NCBI RefSeq assembly: GCF_006494375.1
Contig: NZ_VHIZ01000037.1
Span: 310,001-374,000, forward strand
Direction: 5' to 3'
DNA: 64,000 bases
DNA from: Pantoea anthophila
GTDB taxonomy: Bacteria; Pseudomonadota; Gammaproteobacteria; Enterobacterales; Enterobacteriaceae
Position numbers and translations under genes: made by a program. Numbering within the stretch: position 1 is the stretch's first letter; each line of letters begins with the position of its first letter. This document shows positions 25,333-34,135 of the stretch, one piece after another. Under the pieces are notes generated by a model. It had not been told where the DNA came from, did no database searches, and worked only from the letters and a program-made list of their open reading frames with translations.

Positions 25333-26010
25333 CCGCGCTGCTGCCGCTTCGGTTGCCGCACGGCGCGTGACGATAAACGCTGCCATCTTCGCCCGGGCTG
25401 CTTCGACTTCCTGAGGGGGCGCACTCTGCGGAGAACCGCTGTTGTAGGGCGGAGCGGGATCGTATTCCATCTGCAACTGAATCGCTCTGGCTGTCGCGTC
25501 ATCCGCTATCTCCGCCACCAGCGTCAGGGCAAAATCGATGCCGGAGGTCACGCCCGCTCCGGTGATGCGATTGCGGTCCCGGACCACCCGCTCACTCACC
25601 GGCTGCGCACCCAGCAGAGCCAGCTGATCCAGGGAACCCCAGTGTGAGGTGGCCCGGTAACCCTGTAACAATCCGGCGGCCCCCAGCACCAGCGAACCGG
25701 TGCAGACCGAGGTGACCCACTGCGCCTCACCGGCTCGCTGCCGGAGGAAGTCCAGCGTTTCCGTGTCCGACATCAACGCAATCTGGCCCGGCCCGCCGGG
25801 CACAAAGATCACATCCAGTGGCGGGCAGGCTTCAAAGGTGGTGGTCGGTACAATCGACAGGCCCCGATCGGATCGCACCGGCTGAGTATCCTTCCAGATC
25901 AGATGGCACGCCACGCCGGGCGTGCGCGCAAAGACTTCCCAGGGACCGGTCAAATCAAGCTGGGTGAGTTCAGGGAACAGCAGCAGACCTATCTGTAACG
26001 GACGAGGCAT
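25282..26010 (-). CDS. DJ-1/PfpI family protein, isonitrile hydratase-like
   Basis: A 242-residue class-I glutamine-amidotransferase-fold protein. MPRPLQIGLLLFPELTQLD at 26010 is chosen as start because AGGA lies 8 bases upstream; the longer frame to 26070 has no site. It has the FVPGGPGQIALM segment and the nucleophile elbow SVCTGSLVLGAAGLL with Cys103, close to the catalytic Cys of InhA isonitrile hydratase of Pseudomonas, and the GGVTSGID-like AGVTSGIDFALTLV that follows. Unlike GlxA/FtrA regulators it has no AraC DNA-binding part. Its 3' end overlaps the convergent acyltransferase gene by 51 bases. Confidence 0.88.
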   Translation of the reverse strand: MPRPLQIGLLLFPELTQLDLTGPWEVFARTPGVACHLIWKDTQPVRSDRGLSIVPTTTFEACPPLDVIFVPGGPGQIALMSDTETLDFLRQRAGEAQWVTSVCTGSLVLGAAGLLQGYRATSHWGSLDQLALLGAQPVSERVVRDRNRITGAGVTSGIDFALTLVAEIADDATARAIQLQMEYDPAPPYNSGSPQSAPPQEVEAARAKMAAFIVTRRAATEAAAARLQADQFAHAGDTQQQQ

Positions 26011-26109
26011 GGAACACTTCCTGTCAGGAGGTAAAGGATCATCATGCCGTGATCCCAGATCCGAATACAACGCCCCGCCCCTTTTTTCGGTCTGAGGAGT
26101 CCCGCGTCG

Positions 26110-26433
26110 TCAGGGCACACCGAGAAACCGCAGCAGCGCCGTCATCGCCGCCGCTCCGAGAATAATCATAATCAGCGGTGCCCGACGCCAGGCCAGCAGC
26201 AGGGCAAAGCCGACTCCGGCTACCCGGGCCACCCCGGCAAAATGGTGACCTTCAAACAGCGTCGTGGTCGCCGCCACCGCCAGCAGCAGGATGGTTGCAG
26301 CATCGGAGAGCATCTGCTGTGAGCGCTCACTGATAGGAAGACGGTTGCCCAGCCTGACACCGGCAAACCGCATCAGCCAGGTGCCGGCGGCCAGCAGGGC
26401 GATGCCTGCGATGAGGGTTCCCTGATGCATCAT
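26110..26433 (-). CDS. azlD: AzlD family branched-chain amino acid exporter subunit
   Basis: A 107-residue membrane protein with about four short helices, the small subunit of the AzlCD/YgaZH branched-chain amino acid exporter. The start ATG overlaps the stop of the azlC-like gene (ATGATG), and the family core GTWLMRFAGVRLGNRLP and SDAATILLLAVAATT is visible. The open frame continues far upstream without a ribosome site, and this upstream part is a shadow of azlC. It is translationally coupled to azlC, with which it forms one exporter. Confidence 0.9.
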   Translation of the reverse strand: MMHQGTLIAGIALLAAGTWLMRFAGVRLGNRLPISERSQQMLSDAATILLLAVAATTTLFEGHHFAGVARVAGVGFALLLAWRRAPLIMIILGAAAMTALLRFLGVP

Positions 26434-27101
26434 TTGCGCGATCTCCATGTCAGCAGGCCCAGCAGCGAAAACAGCACCGGCATGCCTGCCGGTACCAGCG
26501 GCGTCGCCACCAGTGACAGCAGCGCGCCAACGGTGGCGGGGATCCGGGTGCGTCGCTGCCGCAGCGCCGGGAAAATCAGAGCGATAAGAATCGCAGGAAA
26601 CACCGCATCCAGCCCGATGACCGAAATATCGGGGATGAACTGACCAATCATCGCCCCGGTCATCACGGTGATCGGCCAGATCAGCCCGATACCGATGCCG
26701 CACAGCCAGAATGCGCAGCGCCGCTGAGCCAGCTGCGGCTGAGAGATGCCAAAGACCACGCTTTCATCGTTCATGATGTGACAGCCAAACCAGCCCCGTG
26801 GTCCCTGACCCACCAGATCCTTGACCGCGATGCCAAACGGCAGGTGACGCGCGTTCACCAGCAGGCCCGCCGCGGCGGCGGTAAAGGGACTGCCTCCGCC
26901 AGCTACGATGCCGATAAACAGAAATTCTGACGCCCCCGCCAGCACCAGCGTTGAGAGGGCCAGCGGCACCCAGAGCGGGAATCCGTCGGCAGACGCCAGC
27001 GAGCCATAGGATAAACCGACAATACCGTCAGCGACGCAGACAAGAAAGATCGCTTTGATCACCCCCTTGTCCAGAACCTGCATGTGCGGAAAAAGCATCA
27101 C
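26430..27101 (-). CDS. azlC: AzlC family branched-chain amino acid exporter subunit
   Basis: A 223-residue inner-membrane protein of the AzlC/YgaZ family; with AzlD it exports branched-chain amino acids or related compounds (azaleucine in the first studied case). Seen: DGIVGLSYGSLASADGFPLW at the start of the pore domain, ASEFLFIGIVAGGGSPFTAAAAGLLVNARHLPFG, and a long run of hydrophobic segments. Start at 27101 or the internal ATG (MQVLDKG) at 27083. It is divergent from an XRE-cupin regulator, which is the usual partner of such exporters. Confidence 0.9.
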   Translation of the reverse strand: MMLFPHMQVLDKGVIKAIFLVCVADGIVGLSYGSLASADGFPLWVPLALSTLVLAGASEFLFIGIVAGGGSPFTAAAAGLLVNARHLPFGIAVKDLVGQGPRGWFGCHIMNDESVVFGISQPQLAQRRCAFWLCGIGIGLIWPITVMTGAMIGQFIPDISVIGLDAVFPAILIALIFPALRQRRTRIPATVGALLSLVATPLVPAGMPVLFSLLGLLTWRSRK

Positions 27102-27160
27102 TCCCTCTCATAATGAACATATAATCCGATATAATGAACACGTTATAATCGATTTACAAG

Positions 27161-27177
27161 TCGAACGTTTCGTTCGA
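27161..27177. promoter_or_regulatory. Palindrome between azlCD and its XRE-cupin regulator
   Basis: TCGAAC-GTTTC-GTTCGA, perfect six-base arms, in the divergent spacer between the azlC and xre genes. Two further direct copies of ATAATGAACA lie at about 27110-27140. Probably the regulator's operator. Confidence 0.6.
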
Positions 27178-27209
27178 TATAAAAAACAGTGCATCTGTCA
27201 GGAGTGCAA

Positions 27210-27758
27210 GTGAATACCCCTATCAGCATTATCGCCAGTGCATTAGTGCGGGAACGTCAGCGGGCAGGCCTGTCGCTGGCCGAAGTGGCACGCCGTGCCG
27301 GGATTGCCAAATCGACCCTGTCACAGCTGGAGGCCGGTGTGGGCAATCCCGGCATTGAAACGTTGTGGTCACTCTGCGTGACGCTGAACATCCCCTTTTC
27401 GCGCCTGATGGAGCCGGACACCCGTCAGCTGCAGGTGATCCGCCGAGGAGAAGGCCTGTCGGTGACCGCTGAGCTGGCCGATTATCAGGCCATTTTACTG
27501 GCTTCCTGTCCTCCCGGTGCCCGGCGTGATATCTACCTGCTGGAGGTTCAGCCTGGCAGCGAGCGCGTTTCACATCCGCATAATCCCAATACGGTCGAGC
27601 ATATTATTATTGCCCGCGGCCGGGCGCTGGTCGGGCCGGTCGACACGGCGGTCGAACTGAACGTCGGGGATTACATTACCTATCCGGGTGACGAACCTCA
27701 TCTTTTCCGCGCACTGGAAGCGGATACGCTGGCGATGATGATTATTGAGAATCACTGA
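27210..27758 (+). CDS. XRE family regulator with cupin domain
   Basis: A 182-residue DNA-binding regulator: HTH_3 (about 1-60, GLSLAEVARRAGIAKSTLSQLE) and a C-terminal cupin_2 ligand domain (about 100-180, with GDYITYPGDEPHLFRAL). GTG 27210 is preferred over GTG 27189 because AGGAG lies 5 bases before it. Members such as PuuR sense amino acids or amines through the cupin. It is divergent from azlCD, and so probably controls that exporter, with the effector being its substrate; that link is inferred from position. Confidence 0.9.
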   Translation: MNTPISIIASALVRERQRAGLSLAEVARRAGIAKSTLSQLEAGVGNPGIETLWSLCVTLNIPFSRLMEPDTRQLQVIRRGEGLSVTAELADYQAILLASCPPGARRDIYLLEVQPGSERVSHPHNPNTVEHIIIARGRALVGPVDTAVELNVGDYITYPGDEPHLFRALEADTLAMMIIENH

Positions 27759-28097
27759 TCACCCTCCGGTCAGGAGAGACTGACTCTGTTCGGGCGTCAG
27801 GTGGGTAATCAGCTGCACCTGACACGCCAGCGTGATGGCCGGATAGTGCTCACGCATCCCCGCCAGCAGCACCGCATCCGGCCACTCTGCCTCTTTTCCC
27901 AGTGCGGCGGCGACATCGGATAACCGCAGGGTATCGATCCGCGTCACCCACACCACCACCGAGTCCGCCGCATTCTGCTGATTGACCAGCCTCAACGGAC
28001 CGGTGACGATCTCGCCCTCCTGCCAGCGCACCGTCGAGGTTTTTTCACCACGCCTGACGTCAGGCATCAGACGCGGAACGAGTGTGAGTTGTTGCAT
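27759..28097 (-). CDS. ASCH domain protein
   Basis: A 112-residue single-domain protein with the ASCH fold (PUA-like, RNA-binding candidates; some members, such as YqfB, hydrolyse N4-acetylcytidine). The KTSTVRWQEGEI segment, with T/R/W positions at the nucleotide-binding pocket, is the family's mark, followed by the second strand VVVWVTRIDTLRLSDV. GGAGAGGTC precedes ATG 28097. It is divergent from the CobW GTPase and shares its Zur-like spacer, which may be accidental. The function here is unknown. Confidence 0.75.
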   Translation of the reverse strand: MQQLTLVPRLMPDVRRGEKTSTVRWQEGEIVTGPLRLVNQQNAADSVVVWVTRIDTLRLSDVAAALGKEAEWPDAVLLAGMREHYPAITLACQVQLITHLTPEQSQSLLTGG

Positions 28098-28141
28098 GAC
28101 CTCTCCTTTTTTGGCGTCCCGGTTGAAAAGAGCGCCATAAA

Positions 28142-28156
28142 TGTTATGTTATAACA
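28142..28156. promoter_or_regulatory. Zur-box-like palindrome before the CobW gene
   Basis: TGTTAT-GTT-ATAACA (28142-28156), flanked by AAA and TATC, resembles the Zur operator core GTTATA-N-TATAAC. It sits 32 bases before the CobW-family start, where a zinc-starvation regulator would be expected. Confidence 0.65.
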
Positions 28157-28187
28157 TATCAATTGGTCACTCATTACAGGTAATACT

Positions 28188-29417
28188 ATGCCACTTTCCA
28201 CCCTGACATCAGAAGATCCGCGTCTCCCCGTTGCGGTTCTCTCCGGCTTTCTCGGTGCCGGTAAAACCACCCTGCTTAACCATATTCTCAACAACCGGGA
28301 AGGACGCCGCATCGCGGTCATCGTCAATGATATGTCTGAAGTGAATATTGACGCGGCCCTGGTGCGTAACGGCGGTGCGCAGCTGTCGCGCACCGATGAA
28401 AAACTGGTTGAAATGAGCAACGGCTGCATCTGCTGCACGCTGCGTGAAGATCTGCTGGTAGAGGTAAAAAGGCTGGCTCAGGCGGGACGTTTTGACCATC
28501 TGGTGATTGAATCCACCGGTATTTCGGAGCCGCTGCCCGTGGCGGAAACCTTTACGTTTGAGGATGAAGAGGGTGAAAGCCTCTCCGCCTATGCCCGGCT
28601 GGACAGTATGATCACCGTAGTGGATGGCTTTAACTTCCTGCGCGACTACCGTTCGGTGGACGATCTGCAGTCGCGCGGTGAGTCGCTGGGCGCGCAGGAT
28701 GAGCGCGCGGTGGTGGATTTGCTGGTGGATCAGATCGAGTTCTGTGATCTGCTGGTGCTGAACAAAACGGATCTGCTCAGCCCGGCGGAGCTGCATCAGC
28801 TGCAGGGCATGCTGCGGGCCCTCAATCCCCATGCCCGCATCGTAAACAGCGAATTCGGGCAGGTTCCGCTGGCGACGCTGCTCAGCACCGGCCGGTTCGA
28901 TTTCGACCGGGCCGCGCAGGCTCCCGGCTGGCTGCAGACGCTGCGCGGTGAGCATCAGCCGGAATCAGAAGAGTACGGTATTCGCAGTTTTGCCTGGCGT
29001 GCCCGTCGTCCTTTTCATCCGGCGCGCTTCTGGCAGGTGGTCAATCACCAGCTGGAGGGCGTGATCCGCTCTAAAGGGTATTTCTGGCTCGCCAGCCGGC
29101 CGGGTTATGCGGCGCTCTGGTCACAGGCGGGCGCGGTAGCGCGCCAGGGTTACGCCGGACGCTGGTGGGCCAGCGTGCCACGATCCGACTGGCCGCAGGA
29201 TGCGGACACCCTTAACTTCATCGCTGAACAGTGGCAGGAAGGCGTCGGGGATGCACGTCAGGAGCTGGTCTTTATCGGTATTGAGATGGACGAGGCACAT
29301 ATACGGGACGCGCTGGAACAGGCGCTGCTGACTCCTGAGGAGATGGCGATGGGACCGGAGCAGTGGGTCACCCTGCCCGATCCGGTGCCCGCCTGGTTTG
29401 ATGAGGTGACGGCCTGA
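28188..29417 (+). CDS. CobW/COG0523 family GTP-dependent metallochaperone
   Basis: A 409-residue GTPase of the COG0523 family, thought to deliver zinc (or another metal) to client enzymes. [10 protein letters not shown] (19-28) is the P-loop, SNGCICC (77-83, with Cys80, Cys82, Cys83) the metal-binding CxCC motif, NKTDLL the G4 motif, and the C-terminal CobW_C domain lies from about 265. A palindrome matching a Zur box lies just upstream, which suggests it is a low-zinc protein of the ZigA/YciC type; the inference is position- and motif-based. An ASCH protein is divergent. A 9-base-pair stem-loop lies after the gene (29465-29485). Confidence 0.92.
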   Translation: MPLSTLTSEDPRLPVAVLSGFLGAGKTTLLNHILNNREGRRIAVIVNDMSEVNIDAALVRNGGAQLSRTDEKLVEMSNGCICCTLREDLLVEVKRLAQAGRFDHLVIESTGISEPLPVAETFTFEDEEGESLSAYARLDSMITVVDGFNFLRDYRSVDDLQSRGESLGAQDERAVVDLLVDQIEFCDLLVLNKTDLLSPAELHQLQGMLRALNPHARIVNSEFGQVPLATLLSTGRFDFDRAAQAPGWLQTLRGEHQPESEEYGIRSFAWRARRPFHPARFWQVVNHQLEGVIRSKGYFWLASRPGYAALWSQAGAVARQGYAGRWWASVPRSDWPQDADTLNFIAEQWQEGVGDARQELVFIGIEMDEAHIRDALEQALLTPEEMAMGPEQWVTLPDPVPAWFDEVTA

Positions 29418-29464
29418 CAGGTGAGTTGACGGCACTTCCGGGCTCCGTAATAGTGAACTGACCC

Positions 29465-29485
29465 GGCGGGCGACCCTCGCCCGCC
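29465..29485. terminator. Stem-loop between CobW and FAD oxidoreductase genes
   Basis: GGCGGGCGA-CCC-TCGCCCGCC, a perfect nine-pair stem, but without a T-run after it, so it may be a weak terminator or an mRNA-stabilising hairpin. Confidence 0.45.
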
Positions 29486-29510
29486 GATCTTCATTCCGGG
29501 GAAGCCAACT

Positions 29511-30689
29511 ATGCCACAACGTATTGCCGTTATCGGTGCCGGCGTGCTGGGTTTAGCCGTTGCGCAGTCGCTCTCCCGCCGCGGCGCGCAGGTGACGGTC
29601 TTTGATAAAAACCTTCCCGGCTGCGGCACCAGCCAGATCAGCTATGCCTGGGTTAACGCCAACGGCAAAGATCCCGCCCGTTACCATGAGCTTAATGCCG
29701 CTGCGATTGACGAACACAAGCGCTGGCAGGCTGCACACCCGTCATCGCCACAGTGGCTGCTGGAAACCGGTACGCTGGAGTGGGCGAGCGATGAAGCCAC
29801 TCAGCGTCAGCTGGAACAGCGAGCCGCGAAACTCTCCGCCCTGCACTATCCCGTCGTAACCCGCGATCGTGCCGCGCTGCTGAGCGCACTGCCGGAGCTT
29901 CGGCTCGATCCCCGCGTTCAGCAGGGATGGTTTTTTCCTTCGGAATGCCTGCTCTATCCGAGCCTGTTTATCGCCTCTCTGATAGCCGACCTGCGGGCCA
30001 GTGGTGGCCAGCTGGTCTGCAACAATGAGGTGACCACGCTGACCGAATCAGACCGCGATGTTCAGCTGACCCTGGCCAGCGGTGAAACCTGGCAGGGGGA
30101 TCAGCTGGTGCTGGCCTCCGGCCGCTGGGCCCCGGAACTGATGAGCCAGTGCGGGCTGCAACTGGCGATGACCGATGCGAACCGGGCCGATCCTGTTGCC
30201 TGCAGTTTTCTGGCACAGACGCAGCCGTTACCCGTCTCACTCAACTGCAATCTGATTACGCCGGAACTTAATGTGCGCCCGGATGGCGCGGGTCGTCTGA
30301 TGCTGCAGGCACTGGATCTGGATCAGCACGCCGATCCGGCCCGTCTGGCTTCTCCTGATGGGCTGATTGGAAAAGAGATGCTGCGACGCCTGCAGCGGCT
30401 TTTCAGGCAGTGCGAGGGCGCGAGGATTGAGCGGATAGAAACGGGACAGCGGTCGCGGCCGTCCGATGGACTGCCTGCGCTGGGGTATATCAGTGATGCT
30501 TCACGTGTCTACCTGATGGTCAGCCATAGCGGGATGACCCTTGCCCCGTTGCTGGGCAGGCTGGTGGCAGAGGCGATGCTGAGCGGAACAGCTTCACCGA
30601 TGCTGAGTGCTTTTGCTCCGCATCGGCTGCTGCGTCCGCTCAGTGCGGGTTCCAGACCCGCACCTGCCTATCTTCCGGCTGCTCAGTAA
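29511..30689 (+). CDS. FAD-dependent oxidoreductase (DadA-like)
   Basis: A 392-residue flavoenzyme of the D-amino-acid dehydrogenase/DAO group, probably attached loosely to the membrane or cytosolic. The FAD motif is IAVIGAGVLGLAVAQSLSRRGAQVTVFDK (start), with TSQISYAWVNANGKDPARYHELNA following, a sequence typical of the DadA-like oxidoreductases, and the C-terminal LPALGYIS and VYLMVSHSGMTLAPLLGRLVAEAML. No ribosome site stronger than GGGGAAG is present upstream of ATG 29511. Substrate probably a D-amino or imino acid; not certain. It is convergent with the aldehyde dehydrogenase gene, 3 bases apart. Confidence 0.85.
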   Translation: MPQRIAVIGAGVLGLAVAQSLSRRGAQVTVFDKNLPGCGTSQISYAWVNANGKDPARYHELNAAAIDEHKRWQAAHPSSPQWLLETGTLEWASDEATQRQLEQRAAKLSALHYPVVTRDRAALLSALPELRLDPRVQQGWFFPSECLLYPSLFIASLIADLRASGGQLVCNNEVTTLTESDRDVQLTLASGETWQGDQLVLASGRWAPELMSQCGLQLAMTDANRADPVACSFLAQTQPLPVSLNCNLITPELNVRPDGAGRLMLQALDLDQHADPARLASPDGLIGKEMLRRLQRLFRQCEGARIERIETGQRSRPSDGLPALGYISDASRVYLMVSHSGMTLAPLLGRLVAEAMLSGTASPMLSAFAPHRLLRPLSAGSRPAPAYLPAAQ

Positions 30690-30692
30690 CGC

Positions 30693-32063
30693 TTAGCGGC
30701 GATTCTTCCACACGGTCTGGACGTTACAGAACTCATGTACGCCGAAATGTGACAGTTCACGGCCGTAGCCGCTTTTTTTCACGCCGCCGATGGTGACACG
30801 CGGATCGGACGCGCCGTTGCCATTCACAAAGACGGCCCCGACTTCCAGCTGCAGCGCCAGCTGATCGGCGATCGCTTCGTTGCCGCTCCAGACGGTGGCG
30901 CTGAGGCCAAAGTCGCTGTCGTTGGCGATCTCCAGTGCATGTTGTGGATCGCGTGCGACCGCAATGGCGGCGACGGGGCCGAACAGCTCCTCTCTGAAAG
31001 CGGTCATGGCAGGCGTAACATCGGCAAGAATAGTCGGAGCATAATAATTCCCCTCCCCTGCTACCTTCTCGCCGCCCAGTACCAGACGGGCGCCTTCACG
31101 CAGTGTCGCCTTAACCTGACCATCCAGTTCATCGCGCAGATCGGCGCGTGCCATCGGGCCGAGGAACGTCTTTTCGTCCAGCGGATCGCCCATCGTCAGG
31201 GCCTGCACGGCTGCGGTGAAGCGTTTTTCAAACGCTTCTGCGATTGGGGCTTCCACAATAAAGCGCTTGGCAGCCATACAGACCTGTCCGGTGTTCTGGA
31301 AACGTCCGATGACGGCTGATTTCACGGCTTCATCAAGATCGGCGTCTGCCAGTACGATGAAGGGATCGGATCCGCCCAGTTCCAGCACGGTCTTTTTCAG
31401 TGCTGCGCCCGCCTGTGCGGCAATGGCGGCACCTGCCCGAACGCTGCCAGTCACCGCAACAGCGGCAATCCGGTCATCCTTGATGGCGACGGAGACCCCA
31501 TCATTGTCGACGTTAATCAGGTTAAAGCCACCAGCTGGCAGATCGGTTGCTTCAAAGAGTTCCGCCATCAGCGTGGCGCTTCCCATGACGTTTGGCGCGT
31601 GTTTCAGCAGGTAGGTGTTCCCGGCCAGCAGCATGCTTACTGCACCGCGCAGAACCTGCCACAGCGGGAAATTCCACGGCATCACCGCCAGGATGACGCC
31701 CAGAGGACGAAACCGCTGCCAGGCATCGGCAACCTGCGTCGGCTGATCGGCCAGCATAGCCGGGCCATGTTCAGCATACCAGTCGCACAGGTTCGCGCAT
31801 TTCAGAACCTCTGCGCGCGCCTGAGCAATCGGTTTGCCCATCTCGAGGGTAATGGTGCGGGAGAGATCGTTTTCCCGCAGTCGGATCTGTTCGCCCAGCT
31901 GACGCAGGACATGAACGCGATCGTCCATGCTGCTGCGCTGCCACAGGGCAAAGGCAGAGGCGCTTTTTGTCAGTGCCTGTTCAAGTTCTGCAGGGCTCTG
32001 AAGAGGATAACGAGCCAGAATTTCGCCGGTTGCCGGATTGCGTGAGAGTACATGTTCAGTCAT
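30693..32063 (-). CDS. NAD(P)-dependent aldehyde dehydrogenase (Sad/GabD group)
   Basis: A 456-residue aldehyde dehydrogenase, probably a succinate-semialdehyde or similar dehydrogenase. VILAVMPWNFPLWQVLR is the coenzyme-binding start, ELGGSDPFIVLADADLD contains the catalytic Glu region, and FQNTGQVCMAAKRFIVE the nucleophilic Cys. The N-terminus is short, as in Sad/YneI rather than GabD. AAGG lies upstream of ATG 32063. It stands alone, converging with the FAD enzyme at 29511; the real aldehyde cannot be given from sequence. Confidence 0.9.
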   Translation of the reverse strand: MTEHVLSRNPATGEILARYPLQSPAELEQALTKSASAFALWQRSSMDDRVHVLRQLGEQIRLRENDLSRTITLEMGKPIAQARAEVLKCANLCDWYAEHGPAMLADQPTQVADAWQRFRPLGVILAVMPWNFPLWQVLRGAVSMLLAGNTYLLKHAPNVMGSATLMAELFEATDLPAGGFNLINVDNDGVSVAIKDDRIAAVAVTGSVRAGAAIAAQAGAALKKTVLELGGSDPFIVLADADLDEAVKSAVIGRFQNTGQVCMAAKRFIVEAPIAEAFEKRFTAAVQALTMGDPLDEKTFLGPMARADLRDELDGQVKATLREGARLVLGGEKVAGEGNYYAPTILADVTPAMTAFREELFGPVAAIAVARDPQHALEIANDSDFGLSATVWSGNEAIADQLALQLEVGAVFVNGNGASDPRVTIGGVKKSGYGRELSHFGVHEFCNVQTVWKNRR

Positions 32064-32522
32064 GGTGCCCTTTCCTTATTCTTTCAGTGATGAAAAGACG
32101 ATACGCGCTGAAGTTGATGATGAAAAATGAATAATAGTGAGGAAGTTGTTTATTTTTCGAGAATGCAGGTGGCAGGATTGCTGCGAAGCGGCTTCCGGCG
32201 CGAAATGTACAGAGAGAGACGAGATGCAGCATAAACGCTTCTGAAGCATAAGCGAATGAGGAAGTTATCCACTTATACAGTGACCCGATCCTAAAAAACG
32301 ATCCTTAATAGATCATATAGAGATCCTAAGAGATCCCCGATCGTCGCAGGCCGCACCCACCAAGGGCTGAAAGGGTGATCGCGTTCACTATAATCAGTAA
32401 AGTGTTCACTGTAATCAGTACTTTATTCACTGTACCAGGTAGCATGTTCACTGTAAACAGTGCTAATGTTCACTGTAGTCAGAAAACGATCCCTTTCATC
32501 CACAGAATGAAGATCCTACGCC
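32064..32522. other. Plasmid replication origin, proximal part
   Basis: No gene in 459 bases. From left to right: a DnaA box TTATCCACT (32265-32273); six GATC (Dam) sites within 55 bases at 32287, 32300, 32311, 32322, 32332 and 32339, spaced 7-13 bases; five iterons (see separate entry); a second DnaA-like box TCATCCACA (32496-32504); then repA. Dense GATC sites and DnaA boxes next to iterons are what origins such as oriC, P1 and F use for unwinding and timing. Confidence 0.8.
32383..32482 (+). repeat. Five RepA-type iterons upstream of repA
   Basis: Consensus GTTCACTGTAATCAGTA on the plus strand at 32383, 32404, 32425, 32446 and 32468; the copies vary at a few bases (for example CTGTACCAGGTA and CTGTAAACAGTG). 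The spacing is 21, 21, 21 and 22 bases, about two DNA turns, so a bound RepA would sit on one face. Confidence 0.9.
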
Positions 32523-33452
32523 ATGGCAGATAAAGACAATGAAAACAAAGCGTTGCTAGAACCTTTTCTGTCAGTGACCAAAAACAGTGGTGAAGTTATT
32601 CAGCTTCATCCCAACAAGAATAATACCGTTCAGCCGGTCGCCTTAATGCGTCTGGGACTGTTCGTGCCGACCCTGAAATCGACGGCACGCGGTAAATCCG
32701 GTGCGATGGCCTCAACGGATGCGACTAAAGAGCTGAAGAACCTGACGCTGGTGAAAGCCGAAGGGTACGAAAAGATTACCATTACCGGCGCGCGGCTGGA
32801 TATGGATAACGATTTCAAAACCTGGGCGGGCATCATTCAGTCGTTCTCCCGCTATCCCACCAAAGGCGATACCGTCACACTCCCCTTTATCGACTTTGTG
32901 AAGATGTGCGGCATTCCCTCGGCAAACTCTTCAGCCGCACTGCGTAAGCGCCTGGACGCGTCGTTACGCCGTATCGCGACCAATACCCTCTCCTTTGAAG
33001 GCAATGGCAAGGCGTATCACACCCACCTTGTTCAGTCTGCTTATTACGATCGCGAAAAGGATATCGTGCGTATTCAGGCTGACCCAAAGCTGTTCGAACT
33101 CTATAACTTTGATCATAAAGTCCTGCTTCAGCTGCGTGCGATATCCCGTCTGAAGCGCAAGGAGTCTGCTCAGGCGCTCTATACCTTCCTGGAGAGTCTG
33201 CCCACCAATCCTGCCCCTATCTCACTGGCACGCCTGCGCATGCGCCTGAATCTGGGCTCCAAGACCACGACGCAGAACCACGTGGTACGACGTGCGATGG
33301 AGCAGCTGAAAGAGATTGGTTATCTGGACTATTCAGAAGTAAAGCGTGGTCGCTCAGTCTTTTTCATTATCCACAGCCGTACGCCAAAGCTGGATGGCAT
33401 CAGCAATCTGGAGAGTATCGACTCCCTGGATGACATCGAATTTGATGACTAA
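32523..33452 (+). CDS. repA: Plasmid replication initiator RepA (RepFIB-like, Rep_3 family)
   Basis: A 309-residue initiator that binds the surrounding iterons and recruits DnaA and helicase. The Rep_3 family (PF01051) is recognised by two winged-helix halves, the second with the recognition helix region around [28 protein letters not shown]. Acidic, low-complexity tail [12 protein letters not shown]. It begins at ATG 32523 with only a poor Shine-Dalgarno site, as common for initiators. It is flanked by five iterons upstream and 22 downstream, typical of RepFIB/RepA replicons, in which the protein both starts replication and represses its own gene. Confidence 0.93.
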   Translation: MADKDNENKALLEPFLSVTKNSGEVIQLHPNKNNTVQPVALMRLGLFVPTLKSTARGKSGAMASTDATKELKNLTLVKAEGYEKITITGARLDMDNDFKTWAGIIQSFSRYPTKGDTVTLPFIDFVKMCGIPSANSSAALRKRLDASLRRIATNTLSFEGNGKAYHTHLVQSAYYDREKDIVRIQADPKLFELYNFDHKVLLQLRAISRLKRKESAQALYTFLESLPTNPAPISLARLRMRLNLGSKTTTQNHVVRRAMEQLKEIGYLDYSEVKRGRSVFFIIHSRTPKLDGISNLESIDSLDDIEFDD

Positions 33453-33947
33453 CGGCTCGCGTTCACTGTAATCAGCAGACCGCGTGGCAGTGTCACTTTC
33501 CCGCTGCCTGTGGGAAGCGAGCCTCTCCTCACCATTCACTGTAATCAGTCACCACCACCCATTCACTGTATTCAGCAACGTTCACTGTAATCAGTAGCCT
33601 TTTATCTCTCAGAACGATAACAGCGATAATCCTTTTCCTGCAGATGCCACCGTTTCAGGGCTTTAACGAAAGTGTGTACTCACATACATTTCTCGTCATC
33701 TTCTCTGCGCTGACGTTTACTGATTACAGTGAACGTTCCGGGCCGTCCTCTTATCCCCTGTTGCTGATTACAGTGAATGCAGCAATCTCTCCCTGCTTTA
33801 AAGCAGCGTGATGATGATGCACCGGTTCAGCGCGCTATGATCCTCTGCCGCCAGGGTCAGAACAGCGGGGTTGCGTTACTGATTACAGTGAACAGTAACA
33901 GGCTAAGGCTGCCGTTATACAGGGTGGCGGATTGCTGCGTGACCGCT

Positions 33948-34135
33948 ACTGATTACAGTGAATGTTTCTGACGCCTGCCTGAAGCTTGCATGCTGATCAG
34001 GAGACGAGCGGAAGCGTTATACTGACTACAGTGAATGTTGTACTGATTACAGTGAATGTTTCTGACGCCTGCCTGAAGCTTGCATGCTGATCAGGAGACG
34101 AGCGGAAGCGTTATACTGACTACAGTGAATGTTGT
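33948..34135. repeat. Exact 94-bp tandem duplication inside the iteron field
   Basis: Copies 33948-34041 and 34042-34135 are identical, and the homology runs 17 bases on into the next iteron. Each unit carries two inverted iterons (one with the variant core CTGACTACAG) and the same unique filler. Identical copies indicate a recent duplication by recombination between iterons. Confidence 0.95.
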
